This document shows positions 30,601-39,600 of a DNA stretch of 43,170 nt, one piece after another. The stretch's first letter is position 1. Each line of letters starts with the position of its first letter. The stretch is from Patescibacteria group bacterium (GTDB taxonomy: Bacteria; Patescibacteriota; Microgenomatia; JAMCYU01), in the NCBI GenBank assembly GCA_023473585.1, contig JAMCYU010000009.1, positions 83,487 to 126,656 on the forward strand. Reading direction: 5' to 3'. Both the position numbers and the translations under genes were made by a program. The notes under the pieces are model-generated. The model was not told where the DNA came from and made no database searches. It was given only the letters and a program-made list of their open reading frames with translations.

Positions 30601-32388
30601 TTCTTGCCCTAAGCGTAATTGAGGGTTATCTTTTTGGCTTGGTTTTTGTCCTTCAACCGTCGCGGCCAAAGCCTTTAGGCTTTGATCCATCAATTCGTAA
30701 TAAGCCTCACAGTTACCATCATCAGGATATCTAAAAAGATCGTGAACAATGTCAAAATGAAGTCTCCCGGCTTCAATTCTTTGTCGCCCAGCTATCCATA
30801 ATTTTCTAGAAATAGTCTGTCTGGGATCAAAATCTTCAGGAACATATTCTCCTTTTTCCCTTAAAATTTGTTCGTTGTGAGGAAGAGGAATCATGACTTC
30901 TGCTTCAGCTCCGGTTTTATAACCAATAGTCATATTTTTCATCTTGTGCGGCCAGTCAATTGATTGAAAAATCCATTGTTCTGCTTGACCGATTTCACTA
31001 TCGTCGACAAGAAGATCGGCCATACTATACATTCTGGCATAACGTAAAAACCTTTGGGTCCCCTGAAAAGCTGCGTAAATAGGATAAAAATATCTTGAGG
31101 TTACTTTACTTGTTTTAACGCATTTTAAAGTTTCTAAATTTATATATTGGCCCAAGACAAAAAGAAGGCTCTCTCTAGGTTTTTCTTGGTCAATAACTTG
31201 GTAATCGGGTCGTTCATCCCATGATCTGTGGGCGGCCTCACAAACCGCCCGGCTTTTAAATAACTCTCCTAATATTTCGTTTGGTAAGTATCTGTCAGCC
31301 GCAGCTTGAAAAGTCTGTAAGTCTTTCATCGTTGAGTCTTCCAGAGGCTTCATGGCTGTATCATAAGCAAAAGGAACATTACGAAGGACTCTCAGCCAAT
31401 TGCGTAATGTTTTTGCGTCTTCTCGAGCTTTTTTATTTTGAATTGGGATTCTGTCGGCTCGTATATCTGCCTCTATGGCTTGTTCTATCGAGGTTATGCC
31501 ATTATGAACATAATGTTGACCTTCTTCTCTTCTCGGATTATTTAAGTAATAAAAAACCAATTCTGTTCCCAGGGCCGCCATAACTGCCGTTCTCTCTCTC
31601 TCGTTAATTTCCCCGGCTTTTCTATTAAGAAAATTATCAACAATATCGCCTTGCTTATTTCTAATAACATCTATGGCTGTGGTATAGATTCCTGCTTTCA
31701 CTAACGCCTGTTTTCCCTCCTCATAAAGAGTCCAAACAATATTAAAAGGGTCTTCTCCTTCGCGCTCTTCTGGAGACTTTTTCCAATCAACTCTTTGTGG
31801 TTCAATTTTCACGCCTTGTTCTAATTGAACCCTCTTTTTTTCTAAGTCATCTTCTGAAGTTCTCTCGAGAAATCTTCTTCCTTCTCCTTTTTCTATCCAT
31901 TCGACATAAATTCTTTTTCTTTCTGCTTCTTCTTTTCTTCGTTGTTCTTTTTCTTTATCGCCTTCTGGGGGGGTTACGGTCTTTTTCTCGGGAGGGATAA
32001 AACTTCCCTCTCCAGGCTTGACCTTGCCCCTAACTATTTCTTCTTTATAAAGAAGAAAACGCTCGAGTTTCGGCTCTTCTTTAGTCATTTTCTCAAGATC
32101 TTTTAAGATATTTGCCGCTCGGTCCTTGTCTCCTTGGTGATTGGCCTCATCTATTTGTTTACCTAAAATTTTAGCTCTGTCTTTAAATCTTGTGGGAACA
32201 TTTTTTAGAGCCTTATCTGCCTCTTGTGGTGTTTCTCCTCCGACCATTGGGGCTATTCCTTTAGCAACTAATTTATCGATAATGTCTTTTGAAACACCGG
32301 AGACTTTTTTGGAGACATCTTCCCAATAAGCTCTGGCCCTCTCTTGTGGACTACGACCTTCACTTCTTATTTCCTGTTTTTCTGTCAT
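27628..32388 (-). CDS. Giant protein of unknown function in T4SS-like locus
   Basis: At 1586 residues this is the longest gene in the window. I recognise no domain. Residues 1-220 are highly charged and probably coiled (KEKEQRRKEEAERKRIYVEW). The large middle (about 220-1400) is soluble, rich in Trp, Tyr, Arg and Glu, with a mixed helical look. Only near the end, at about 1470-1530, are hydrophobic stretches seen (GGSMILDNILRATIL; TGLILPVLGFSLGAGLISYM), so it may be a peripheral or tail-anchored cytoplasmic protein. It is transcribed against the flanking secretion genes. A cytoplasmic component or substrate of the secretion system are both possible. Confidence 0.85.
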   Translation of the reverse strand: MTEKQEIRSEGRSPQERARAYWEDVSKKVSGVSKDIIDKLVAKGIAPMVGGETPQEADKALKNVPTRFKDRAKILGKQIDEANHQGDKDRAANILKDLEKMTKEEPKLERFLLYKEEIVRGKVKPGEGSFIPPEKKTVTPPEGDKEKEQRRKEEAERKRIYVEWIEKGEGRRFLERTSEDDLEKKRVQLEQGVKIEPQRVDWKKSPEEREGEDPFNIVWTLYEEGKQALVKAGIYTTAIDVIRNKQGDIVDNFLNRKAGEINERERTAVMAALGTELVFYYLNNPRREEGQHYVHNGITSIEQAIEADIRADRIPIQNKKAREDAKTLRNWLRVLRNVPFAYDTAMKPLEDSTMKDLQTFQAAADRYLPNEILGELFKSRAVCEAAHRSWDERPDYQVIDQEKPRESLLFVLGQYINLETLKCVKTSKVTSRYFYPIYAAFQGTQRFLRYARMYSMADLLVDDSEIGQAEQWIFQSIDWPHKMKNMTIGYKTGAEAEVMIPLPHNEQILREKGEYVPEDFDPRQTISRKLWIAGRQRIEAGRLHFDIVHDLFRYPDDGNCEAYYELMDQSLKALAATVEGQKPSQKDNPQLRLGQEDTWIGEFNIAWLLSRTSITKQLFEEIGRKIPGLDFESYTQIADGAKRREFLYRFYRQLFPKDLLLSEKPTDLQEVEHRRKLLKRIVKINMARQRTVWLKKEAVSEFDNIGLLHQELVPILQPGIDLDECWVDSQGNIRRCFDLNLVGQHTELGTVVQYLRYLLEQEIPLVDKMIGNIDPSEYGTLIKNFDELEKRGQIKGYVQIPEVSDYILSSWGEKLIGRYIADQAELIRLQGQKLAFMETIWQFRNHLEPTLNTTLHFTDAGLEGSYTKETGVGINPSEKARRKLEQERKRPLTPEDRLELVFRGLLRRAMNENFHLDAWNNYAREKISAFLNELVQRRDANGQLLLLVTEEDKAQILKNLGEEQEKNLKPLELLLTFMGLQADLERDIEETPTYLRVSPTEEIKRTDRFLVKYDDQMTEAERQAKLLSFCGGDQQLKTKLDYVLRLFMEEVTKPAKKQGEYTTTNLLHAYDFLDPIHWALKEVLIPYTLKHDFSWDDNRSTAENYNFAAARTAALLREGKSGNEWYWLDQAGVKSINLHTYRWAIDSMLTGHKVPFGGLQGQWLYDPYETKELNPDGTKNSEYNKRKYIINERGEKISLYGVSQVRSTMMGFGPRQLEEDWSEGFPINEPALTMAYVLGYFSINKQQVLAAELSDKIFAARNNKKVDQVTNFDRETWEYTQIYTNNLALWTTTTIGPDNLEGIMAGLTQIAVKGADPSLEYDPAPYVRFAKMMGIYSVEDRQAELSLTEYRKRAFELGWKDYISPSPTVGGPEAIQNAKETIKRELTTRQAFALGSLEMLTFKGADEFARIFLGLDVTREYAHNMWSRKYLIRAAAWPSVGGVGGSMILDNILRATILTGGQSTTGLILPVLGFSLGAGLISYMQSIDIDTNDLILYSGFGPANWVSPAAKVNMQNFFLQFAKNPLLRPLVINRRYERGEALRGEKPANEPMKVGPYPSLLSQKFATALVLLPRQKFLRGLELKAH

Positions 32389-32418
32389 TTATAATTTAAG
32401 CTTAGCAAAAAAGGCCCT

Positions 32419-32445
32419 CTAATTGCAAATTAGAACAAAATTATA
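32419..32445 (-). promoter_or_regulatory. -10 box and palindrome before giant gene
   Basis: TATAAT on the minus strand (32440-32445) lies about 50 bases before the ATG at 32388. A perfect palindrome CTAATT-GCA-AATTAG (32419-32433) covers the expected transcription start and could be an operator. Confidence 0.4.
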
Positions 32446-32475
32446 TCGAAGATAAGTCAAGCTTTTACTACGTAA

Positions 32476-32533
32476 TAAATGAGCGAATTATTTGATTTCT
32501 TCGATTAATTCGCTTCGCTCATTATACCAAAAT
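32476..32533. repeat. Hairpin repeat copy B in divergent promoter region
   Basis: Nearly identical to 13477-13533. GAGCG pairs with CGCTC here where copy A has GAGCA with TGCTC, a compensatory change. The gap 32389-32682 holds this repeat, the promoters of the two divergent genes, and no other gene. Confidence 0.75.
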
Positions 32534-32625
32534 AACGGTTTTTAATAATTTTACTTTCCCTAAAAATGGCTCCGTGAAAACTTATCTGCATCAATTTAAT
32601 CCTTATTTAATACATTTAGATACAG

Positions 32626-32654
32626 TTGAATTATACACTTTTACTCTTTAGAAT
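32626..32654 (+). promoter_or_regulatory. Promoter of PrgI-VirB4 operon
   Basis: TTGAAT (32626-32631), 17 bases, TAGAAT (32649-32654). A leader of about 22 bases precedes the ATG at 32683. Confidence 0.45.
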
Positions 32655-32682
32655 AAAATTAACTAGCATTATCTGATAGAAT

Positions 32683-33996
32683 ATGGAACAACATCCTGTC
32701 CCGCAAAATATAACCGGTTTCCAGTTCAAACTTATTGGTGACATGACGATCCGCCAATTCCTTTATCTGGGCGGCGGTATCCTCTCAGCTTACGTTACCT
32801 TGCAATTCGGCCTTCCGTCAATTATTAAGTGGTTTATCGCGGCGAATCTGACCGCGGCCGGCTTTGCCTTTGCCTTTATCCCGATTGAAGAAAGACCGCT
32901 GGATCGATGGCTGACCGCCTTTTTTAAAAGCATTTACAGCCCAACCCAGTTTCTTTGGAAAAAGAAAGTAACGCCGCCTGAAGTTTTAACCATGACGGTC
33001 GCCGTTTCGCAGCCGCCGACGCCGGAAACCCTTAAAAAAGAACAATCTGCGGCCCAGGTTGAAGAATATTTATTGACCTTACCCGGCGCTTCTTTGGGCA
33101 AATTGGACAAACAAGAAGAATCTTTTTTACAAAAAATCGCTTCTTCTTTTGAAACCCCGCCGTTAATCACGATTCCGGCGGCCGATCAGCCGTTAATCTC
33201 ACCGACACCCAACCCGGCCCCGGTTGTCCCGGTTAGCCTTCCCGAGGAAAAAATCGTCCCCCGAATTTTTCCCGACCAACCTCTGCTTGAAGTCAAAAAC
33301 GTCCCGCCGACTGTCCAAACGCCGCCGTCGCCACCCCCGCCGGCCCCAAAACCGATAACGCCGACAACTCCGCCCGTTACTCTCGGCCAAAAAACCGAAG
33401 AATTAACCAGCAAAATTAACGCCCTGCAAAAAGAACTTTCGGCTCAAACCATCACTAGACAAAGGTTTTTAGAAATTCAGGGGCAACTATTAGCGCTTCT
33501 TGAGGAAAAAGAAAACTTAACCACCGAACTGGTCGAACTGAAAAAAAAGTTGGCCCAAAAAGCCGAACCGACGGTCAAGCCGGCGGCCGTTGCCCAAGCT
33601 CAGGCAGAACCAACCGTGAAAATTGTGGCCACCGATCTGGCCGCTAAATTCGGTATGCCCAATCCGCCAATCACCCCCAATATTATCTCGGGTATGGTCA
33701 GAACCCAAAAACAGGGGATTTTACCGGGAATTATTGTCGAAATCAGAAACCAGGAGGGCACGCCGGTTCGGGCCTTAAAAACCGGAAAACTTGGCCAGTT
33801 TGCCATTTCCACGCCGCTTGCTAGTGGTCTTTACACTCTTCGCCTTGAAGATCCGCAGCACCGTTTTCTTTTTGACCTGATTGAAATTACTCTTAAGGGC
33901 GAAATCGTTTCGCCGATTGAAATTATGGCCAAAACGCAAAACGATTTGGTTAAAGAAGATCTTAAAAAAAAGCTTTTTGGTCCAGATAATTTTTAA
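32683..33996 (+). CDS. PrgI-like membrane protein with proline-rich stalk and C-terminal beta domain
   Basis: The protein has 437 residues. The N-terminus (1-110) is the PrgI/VirB3-like module: HPVPQNITGFQFKLIGDMTI, two helices (LYLGGGILSAYVTLQFGL; WFIAANLTAAGFAFAFIPI) and ERPLDRWLTAFFKSIYSP. Then come a proline-rich stretch (about 165-245), a coiled coil (about 246-295), an Ala/Pro linker, and a C-terminal domain (about 335-425) like carboxypeptidase-regulatory/CarboxypepD folds (SGMVRTQKQGILPGIIVEIR, GLYTLRLEDPQHRF). Usual PrgI proteins have only the first 110-130 residues. It starts the operon with the VirB4 ATPase. Confidence 0.88.
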   Translation: MEQHPVPQNITGFQFKLIGDMTIRQFLYLGGGILSAYVTLQFGLPSIIKWFIAANLTAAGFAFAFIPIEERPLDRWLTAFFKSIYSPTQFLWKKKVTPPEVLTMTVAVSQPPTPETLKKEQSAAQVEEYLLTLPGASLGKLDKQEESFLQKIASSFETPPLITIPAADQPLISPTPNPAPVVPVSLPEEKIVPRIFPDQPLLEVKNVPPTVQTPPSPPPPAPKPITPTTPPVTLGQKTEELTSKINALQKELSAQTITRQRFLEIQGQLLALLEEKENLTTELVELKKKLAQKAEPTVKPAAVAQAQAEPTVKIVATDLAAKFGMPNPPITPNIISGMVRTQKQGILPGIIVEIRNQEGTPVRALKTGKLGQFAISTPLASGLYTLRLEDPQHRFLFDLIEITLKGEIVSPIEIMAKTQNDLVKEDLKKKLFGPDNF

Positions 33997-34005
33997 TTAA
34001 AACAT

Positions 34006-34686
34006 ATGCCGATACCTGCCCCCATCAGAGGCACAACTCAAGAATTTACAGAAATTGAAGACATAAGAGATAATCTTCTTTTACTTTCTGACGGTTCTTG
34101 CTGTCTTTTAATCGAAACCTCGGCCACCAACTTCGGTTTATTGTCGGAGAAAGAACAAGAAGCCTTAATTTTTGCTTACGCCGGGCTTTTAAATTCCTTA
34201 ACTTTTCCGCTGCAACTGGTCGTCCGCTCAAGACGCAAGGATGTTTCTTCTTATCTTAAACTTTTGGACATCGCCATGGCTAAACAGGAAAAACCGGAAC
34301 TTAAAGACCGTATTGCCAAGTACAAAGATTTTATCAGTAAAATTGTCGGCGAGAATAACGTTCTCGATAAAAAATTTTATTTAGTTATTCCTTTTTCCAG
34401 TCTGGAGCTGGGTGTTAAAACCGCGGCTTCGGCCTTGGTTAAAAAAAGAGGCCTGCCTTTTTCTAAAAAATATATTTTGGAAAAGGCGAAAAACACTTTA
34501 GAGCCCAAACGCGACCATCTCTTGCGGCAATTAAATAGGCTTGGACTTAAGGGCGAACAATTAACGACGCAAAAATTGATTGAGCTTTTTCACAGCATTT
34601 ATAATCCGGAAACCAGCCAAAAACCGATTGCCAAAGAGGAATACGAGGTGGCGGTCGTGGAATTACAGCCGCCAACGAAAAGATAA
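34006..34686 (+). CDS. VirB4-associated TraC-like N-terminal protein
   Basis: The protein has 226 residues without membrane segments. The sequence (FTEIEDIRDNLLLLSDGSCC, LIFAYAGLLNSLTFPLQLVV, FYLVIPFSSLELG) resembles the N-terminal domain found in TraC/VirB4 proteins of Gram-positive and CPR systems, here as a separate gene. It ends two bases before the VirB4 ATPase, so the two products probably act as one. Role inferred from family and position. Confidence 0.78.
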   Translation: MPIPAPIRGTTQEFTEIEDIRDNLLLLSDGSCCLLIETSATNFGLLSEKEQEALIFAYAGLLNSLTFPLQLVVRSRRKDVSSYLKLLDIAMAKQEKPELKDRIAKYKDFISKIVGENNVLDKKFYLVIPFSSLELGVKTAASALVKKRGLPFSKKYILEKAKNTLEPKRDHLLRQLNRLGLKGEQLTTQKLIELFHSIYNPETSQKPIAKEEYEVAVVELQPPTKR

Positions 34687-34688
34687 AA

Positions 34689-36509
34689 ATGAAACTTAAT
34701 TTACCGTTTCTTAAAAAACCCGACGTCCAGGAACCGGAAACACCCGCCCAAACCCTGGCTAAAGGGATGGTTACGGTTGGCGATATCATTGCTCCGGGAG
34801 CGATTGAGGTTGATTTTAATTATCTTAAGATCGGCAATCTTTATTACCGAACCCTTTTCGTCGCCGGCTACCCCAGGTTTGTCACGGCCAATTGGCTTGA
34901 GCCCTTAATCTCTTTTAACCATTCGCTTGAGGTTTCCATGTTTATTTACCCGACGGAGTCGCGGGAGGTTTTGGATAATTTAAAAAGGAAAATCGGGGAA
35001 ATGGAAGCAACCATTCAGTCCGACGTTAAAAGAGGACGCGTCATTGAACCTTCGGTACAAGTGGCTCTGGAGGACGCGCTTTCTTTACAACAACAATTAG
35101 CTAAGGGGGCGGAAAGATTTTTCCAGTTCGGTCTTTATCTGACCATTCCGGCCGACAGCTTGGAAGAACTCGATACGGTCTCCAAACAGGTTGAGGCAGC
35201 CTTGGGCTCGCTTTTAATTATTTCCAAAAAAACGACGCTGCAGATGGAAGAGGGTTTTAAATCAACCCTGCCGATTTGTGCCGATAAATTAATGATCACC
35301 CGAAATATGGATACGACTTCTTTAGCGACCACTTTCCCTTTCACGACTTCGGAGTTAACCGCCAATGAAGGAATTTTGTACGGCATTAATGAGCAAAACG
35401 GTTCTTTGGTTATTTTTGACCGGTTTTCTTTAGAAAATGCCAACTCGGTGGTTTTTGGCAAATCCGGCGGCGGCAAAAGTTATCTGGTTAAATTGGAAAT
35501 TCTGCGCTCCATAATGTTCGGCACGGAAATTATTGTTATTGATCCGGAATCGGAATATGAGGAGTTGGCCAAAGCCGTCGGCGGTGAATATATCAGCTTC
35601 TCTTTTAGCTCTCAGGCTAAAATTAATCCTTTTGACTTGTCGGGTGTTTGGCAGGAAGGAGAAAACGAACTGGGCTTAAAGATTTTGTCCTTACACGGTC
35701 TTTGCAAGGTCATTATGGGCGATCTTAATCCGACGGAAGAAGCCATCCTGGACCGGGCGCTGGTGGCAACCTATAAACAAAAAGGGATTACCCCCGAACC
35801 AGCCACCCAAACCCTCCAGCCCCCGCTTTTGGAGGATCTTTATAAAACCCTGATCGGCATGGAAGACCCGGAAGCTAAAAGCCTGGCCGACCGTTTGGAA
35901 AGATTTATTAAGGGTTCCCTGACGGGTATTTTTAACCAACCGTCTAATGTTGATCTTAAAAATCCCTTTACGGTTTTTTCGATCAGGGAACTTGAAGATG
36001 AACTCCGGCCCATTGCCATGTATATTATTTTGGATTATATCTGGACCAGAATCAAAAAAGACATGAAAAAAAGAATTTTGGTCGTTGATGAGGCCTGGTA
36101 TTTAATGAAATATCCCGACTCGGCGACTTTTCTCTATTCGATTGCCAAAAGAGCCCGAAAATATTGGTTGGGGGTGACGACGATTACCCAGGACGTTGAG
36201 GATTTTTTGGGCACCGATTACGGCAAGGCCATTGTCCAAAATTCCTCCATTCAACTTTTACTGAAACAGTCCGCCGCGGCCATTGACAAGGTCGCCGAGC
36301 TTTTTTATCTTTCCGAGGGCGAGAAAAACTTGCTTTTGTCATCCGAAATCGGCAAAGGTCTTTTCTTTGCCGGACCGGCTCACGTGGCGGTAAGGATTGT
36401 CGCCTCTCCTGAAGAACACCGCTTGGCAACCACCAAACCTGAAGAAATTTTAGCCCGCCAACAAATGCCGAAAACTCCAGCCGCCGCCAAAGAAGAACAA
36501 ACGGCTTAA
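34689..36509 (+). CDS. virB4: VirB4-like secretion ATPase
   Basis: The protein has 606 residues and is a P-loop ATPase that powers type IV secretion at the inner membrane. Walker A VVFGKSGGGKSYL is at about 254-266, followed by the family's EIIVIDPESEYEEL and AKINPFDL blocks; Walker B ILVVDEAWYLM is at about 463-473 and the motif GVTTITQDVEDFL at about 495. The N-terminal 240 residues are the dimerisation/membrane-contact part. It has the DPxxEY signature of VirB4 rather than VirD4. The stop codon is formed by an AT-rich repeat that begins there. Confidence 0.95.
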   Translation: MKLNLPFLKKPDVQEPETPAQTLAKGMVTVGDIIAPGAIEVDFNYLKIGNLYYRTLFVAGYPRFVTANWLEPLISFNHSLEVSMFIYPTESREVLDNLKRKIGEMEATIQSDVKRGRVIEPSVQVALEDALSLQQQLAKGAERFFQFGLYLTIPADSLEELDTVSKQVEAALGSLLIISKKTTLQMEEGFKSTLPICADKLMITRNMDTTSLATTFPFTTSELTANEGILYGINEQNGSLVIFDRFSLENANSVVFGKSGGGKSYLVKLEILRSIMFGTEIIVIDPESEYEELAKAVGGEYISFSFSSQAKINPFDLSGVWQEGENELGLKILSLHGLCKVIMGDLNPTEEAILDRALVATYKQKGITPEPATQTLQPPLLEDLYKTLIGMEDPEAKSLADRLERFIKGSLTGIFNQPSNVDLKNPFTVFSIRELEDELRPIAMYIILDYIWTRIKKDMKKRILVVDEAWYLMKYPDSATFLYSIAKRARKYWLGVTTITQDVEDFLGTDYGKAIVQNSSIQLLLKQSAAAIDKVAELFYLSEGEKNLLLSSEIGKGLFFAGPAHVAVRIVASPEEHRLATTKPEEILARQQMPKTPAAAKEEQTA

Positions 36510-36540
36510 TACTTAATACTTGATACTGAATACTAAATCC
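36505..36540. repeat. AT-rich repeat, family 2, solo copy
   Basis: CTTAATACTTAATACTTGAT and further ATACTGAATACTAAA units directly after, and including, the virB4 stop codon. Confidence 0.6.
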
Positions 36541-36553
36541 TTCTCTTGGTAAT

Positions 36554-36582
36554 TTGCAAAAAAGGGCGAGGTTTCTTATGAT
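36554..36582 (+). promoter_or_regulatory. Possible promoter of the SLT-CHAP gene
   Basis: TTGCAA (36554-36559), 17 bases, TATGAT (36577-36582). The start codon at 36613 is about 23 bases after the predicted transcript start. Confidence 0.4.
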
Positions 36583-36612
36583 GGTATTGGGGCCTCTCTT
36601 TTGACAAAACTT

Positions 36613-39600
36613 ATGGAAAATCGCTACCAACAATTCTTAAAAAAGACTCTGCAAAGCGGACTTTGGGAACTTAAGAAAAATCCGGAAGCCACCGAAGTTG
36701 CCGGTATTTCCTTGCCAACTTTCGATCTTTTAATTCAGGCTTTTCGCAGTGGTTTGTCTCAAGAATTAAAAATTACCCTTCCCCACAATCTTAAAAATCC
36801 TGACTATCTGGAAACTCTTTTAACCAAACTCGACATTCTTCTTTCCCCGGGTCTCCCTGAAAAAGTGACCCAAGAAAACCTGGCAACCCTATCAGAGATC
36901 GTGGGTCTTTATCAGGAACACCAGGAAAAAGGAAAGATCGAAAAAGATTTAGCTAGTCAACAAGCCAGATGGCAAAGTAGGTTTGAACAGTCAATTAAAA
37001 CTTATCATCAAAATTTACTTCGCAATTTAGATAAAGAAATTCTTAAGGCTTGTCCTTCTTTGGCTGATAAACCAAAGATTGTGGAAATTATTAGTAAAGA
37101 TGTGGCCCGGACGATCCAGGATCAGGCTCTCCCCGCGATTAATTTTAATTATGAAGCTCAAAAAATAATTCAGGCGGTAACCGAAAAAGCTCTTATCGAT
37201 TACGCCTCACAAGTTTCTGAAATAGAAGCCGACCGATCTTTGGCTTCAAAAATTGCCCAAACCGTCGCTCGGGAAAACGAAGCCGCCACCTGGGAAACAA
37301 GAACTTCACAAATAAACGCCACCGCCACAACCCCTCTTTGGGAGGTCGAAAGGGCATTGCGTTTGGCGGTAGCCAGAAATTTACCCTTGGAAATTTACGA
37401 ACAACGTCCGGAAGTTGTTGAAGAAATTTCCCGCCGGGTCCTGGGAAGGCTTTCTTTGCCATATCTCGCGACCTCAGAAAACTATCAGCAAGAGTTAGCC
37501 AAAGAGATTGGCGTCATTATAGGTTCACCGGAAATACAAAAAGTCCTCGGCTCTTCTTCCGAAGAAGCACGACAAAAGATACAAGAACTGCCGGGTGAAG
37601 TTTCTAGCAGGGTGACTCCTGTCGCCCAAAAATGGTCACAGTCTCCCCAGGCAACCATGGCCGGAGTCAGTTTTGCGGCCCCTCCTAGTCCTCAAGCCCC
37701 TCCGGGATTACCGAATGATCCGAGTTTCCGTGGCCGCTTTGATGACGCCTGGGTGGCTTCCCACCCTACTGATTTTCTTTTTTTTGGTCTTTCCCAACCA
37801 GGTTTAAAAACTTTGCCGACCAGCCTTGTTGGTTTAGGCCTTGATTTTCTTGGCGTCTTTCCGCCCCTACAAAACAAAATGCTTCTTTCCTATCTGGCTA
37901 AGAATCAGAATGAACTGCAAGGAGCGATTGAATATTACGATAGAAAAGTAGCTAAAGAAAAAGCGGCTAAAGGACCAAACACAAAAGGAGAAGCGGCCTA
38001 TCAAAATATGGCAGATTATCTTCGAGCCGTTCAGGCTTTTGGTAAACATCTACCCACGTCGATAACTTTGCCCATAAGGTTCTATGCCAAGATACAGTCT
38101 CTTAATCTAAAATTCGCTAACAAAACAGGTATCGGTCTTTTTCAATTACTCGAATTAACGGCTAAATATGGCGGGCCCGGTTTTAGTTATGGAGCTGAAC
38201 ATGGCTTAAAAGTTCTTGCTTCAAGACTCGTCGGTGCCAGTCTTCATGCTTCTCTCCCTGGTCTTTTTCTTTATGACGAACTCGGACAAGAAGTCTATTT
38301 TAAATACGGACCTAGGGGCATAACAAAATGGGTTAGGGGGAAAATTTTCAAACTCGGCAAAGAAAGAATTGCCAGATCTGCATTCGGCGCCGGAGTTAAG
38401 GGCATCACCACAAAAATATTAGCTAAACTCGGTTTGTCGGCTCTTCTGGGAACTTTAAGCGGCGGGGCAACAATTTTATTACAAATCGGCTGGTCGCTTT
38501 TAAAAAGAATTTGGAAATGGCTGGCCGGCGCCTTAGGGCTTTTTATCTTTTGGCTAATCAGCCAGCTCGGCGGATTAGCAACTCTGCTTTTGGCTATTCC
38601 CGGATTTATTGCCGGCTTTATGATCGGCGGTCCGGTCGCAGCGGTTGTCGGTGCTATCTCCCTCCCGACAATTGCCGTTTTAGGTAAGGGTTTATTTTCT
38701 TCTCTGGCTTCGGCGCTTTTTGGCCCAGGTGGTTTAATTTCCAGTTTTTCCTTGCCAAGTTTGACCGGTTACGCCATTTTGGCGCCCGTCACATTTGCCG
38801 GCTTAGGTATCGGCACTCTGTTTGTCATGATTCCTCTAATGTCTGCTTTTGTTGACTACCAACAGACTTTTGCGCCGATCTTTTTTAGCGACTGCCGCGT
38901 TGATGATATTCATCAAACCAAGACGATTACGCCGGAAAACAAAGCCGTTTTTGTCGCCAAATACATGGCGCTTTTCCCCAACAGTTTTTTGGAGAAAAAA
39001 ATTGACGAAGTGATTGATCGCAGCCAGACCCTTGGTTTTAATCCGGCGCTGGCGGTGGCAATCTGGGGAGAAGAGTCTCATTTTTCCAATTACGGCGAAA
39101 AAGTCGGAACAGGCCAGGTTTCTGAGGGTTATGATTTTGGTTGTGGCGTTGGCTGTACGGAAAATCGGCCCAAGACTTTTGACCAATCGTTGGGCTGCTT
39201 TGTCGCCGGTCCTCCACAAACAACCTGTAAAAACGCTTGTCTTACCAAGCCCGACTTTGCTTCTTTTATGGAATGCTATGGCCCGGCTGCTCAAAATCCT
39301 AATTTTATCAGTAATGTTTTGTCTTTTTATCGTGATCTGGTCCCCGGTGGGGACGGAGCCATTACTTGTCCAGGCGGGACGACCAGTGAATATGCTTCGA
39401 GTCTTTTAAACGCTTTGATTGCCTGCTATGACCACAGCAGTGTCATTAACGAAACCAGCTTTAAAGATAAGGGCGCCTGTTTGGTCAGTAAGAGAATTAC
39501 TCCACAGGCGGCTTCTCTTATTGCCGGCTCGGTAAGTACTTATAAAGCCCTGCAATGTGTGGGCTTTGCCCAGGCAGTTGAGGCGGCGACCGGAGGCAGT

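Noticed and set aside
36601-36606. TTGACA as a -35 box
   Set aside because: It lies at the start of the coding region and has no -10 box at the right distance before a gene start.
36184-36633. 149-residue frame antisense to virB4 end
   Set aside because: It is rich in Arg, Trp and Pro as typical of antisense frames, and covers the virB4 Walker-region 3' part.
38836-39294. 152-residue frame antisense to the SLT-CHAP gene
   Set aside because: It lies wholly over conserved coding sequence on the other strand and has no recognisable features.
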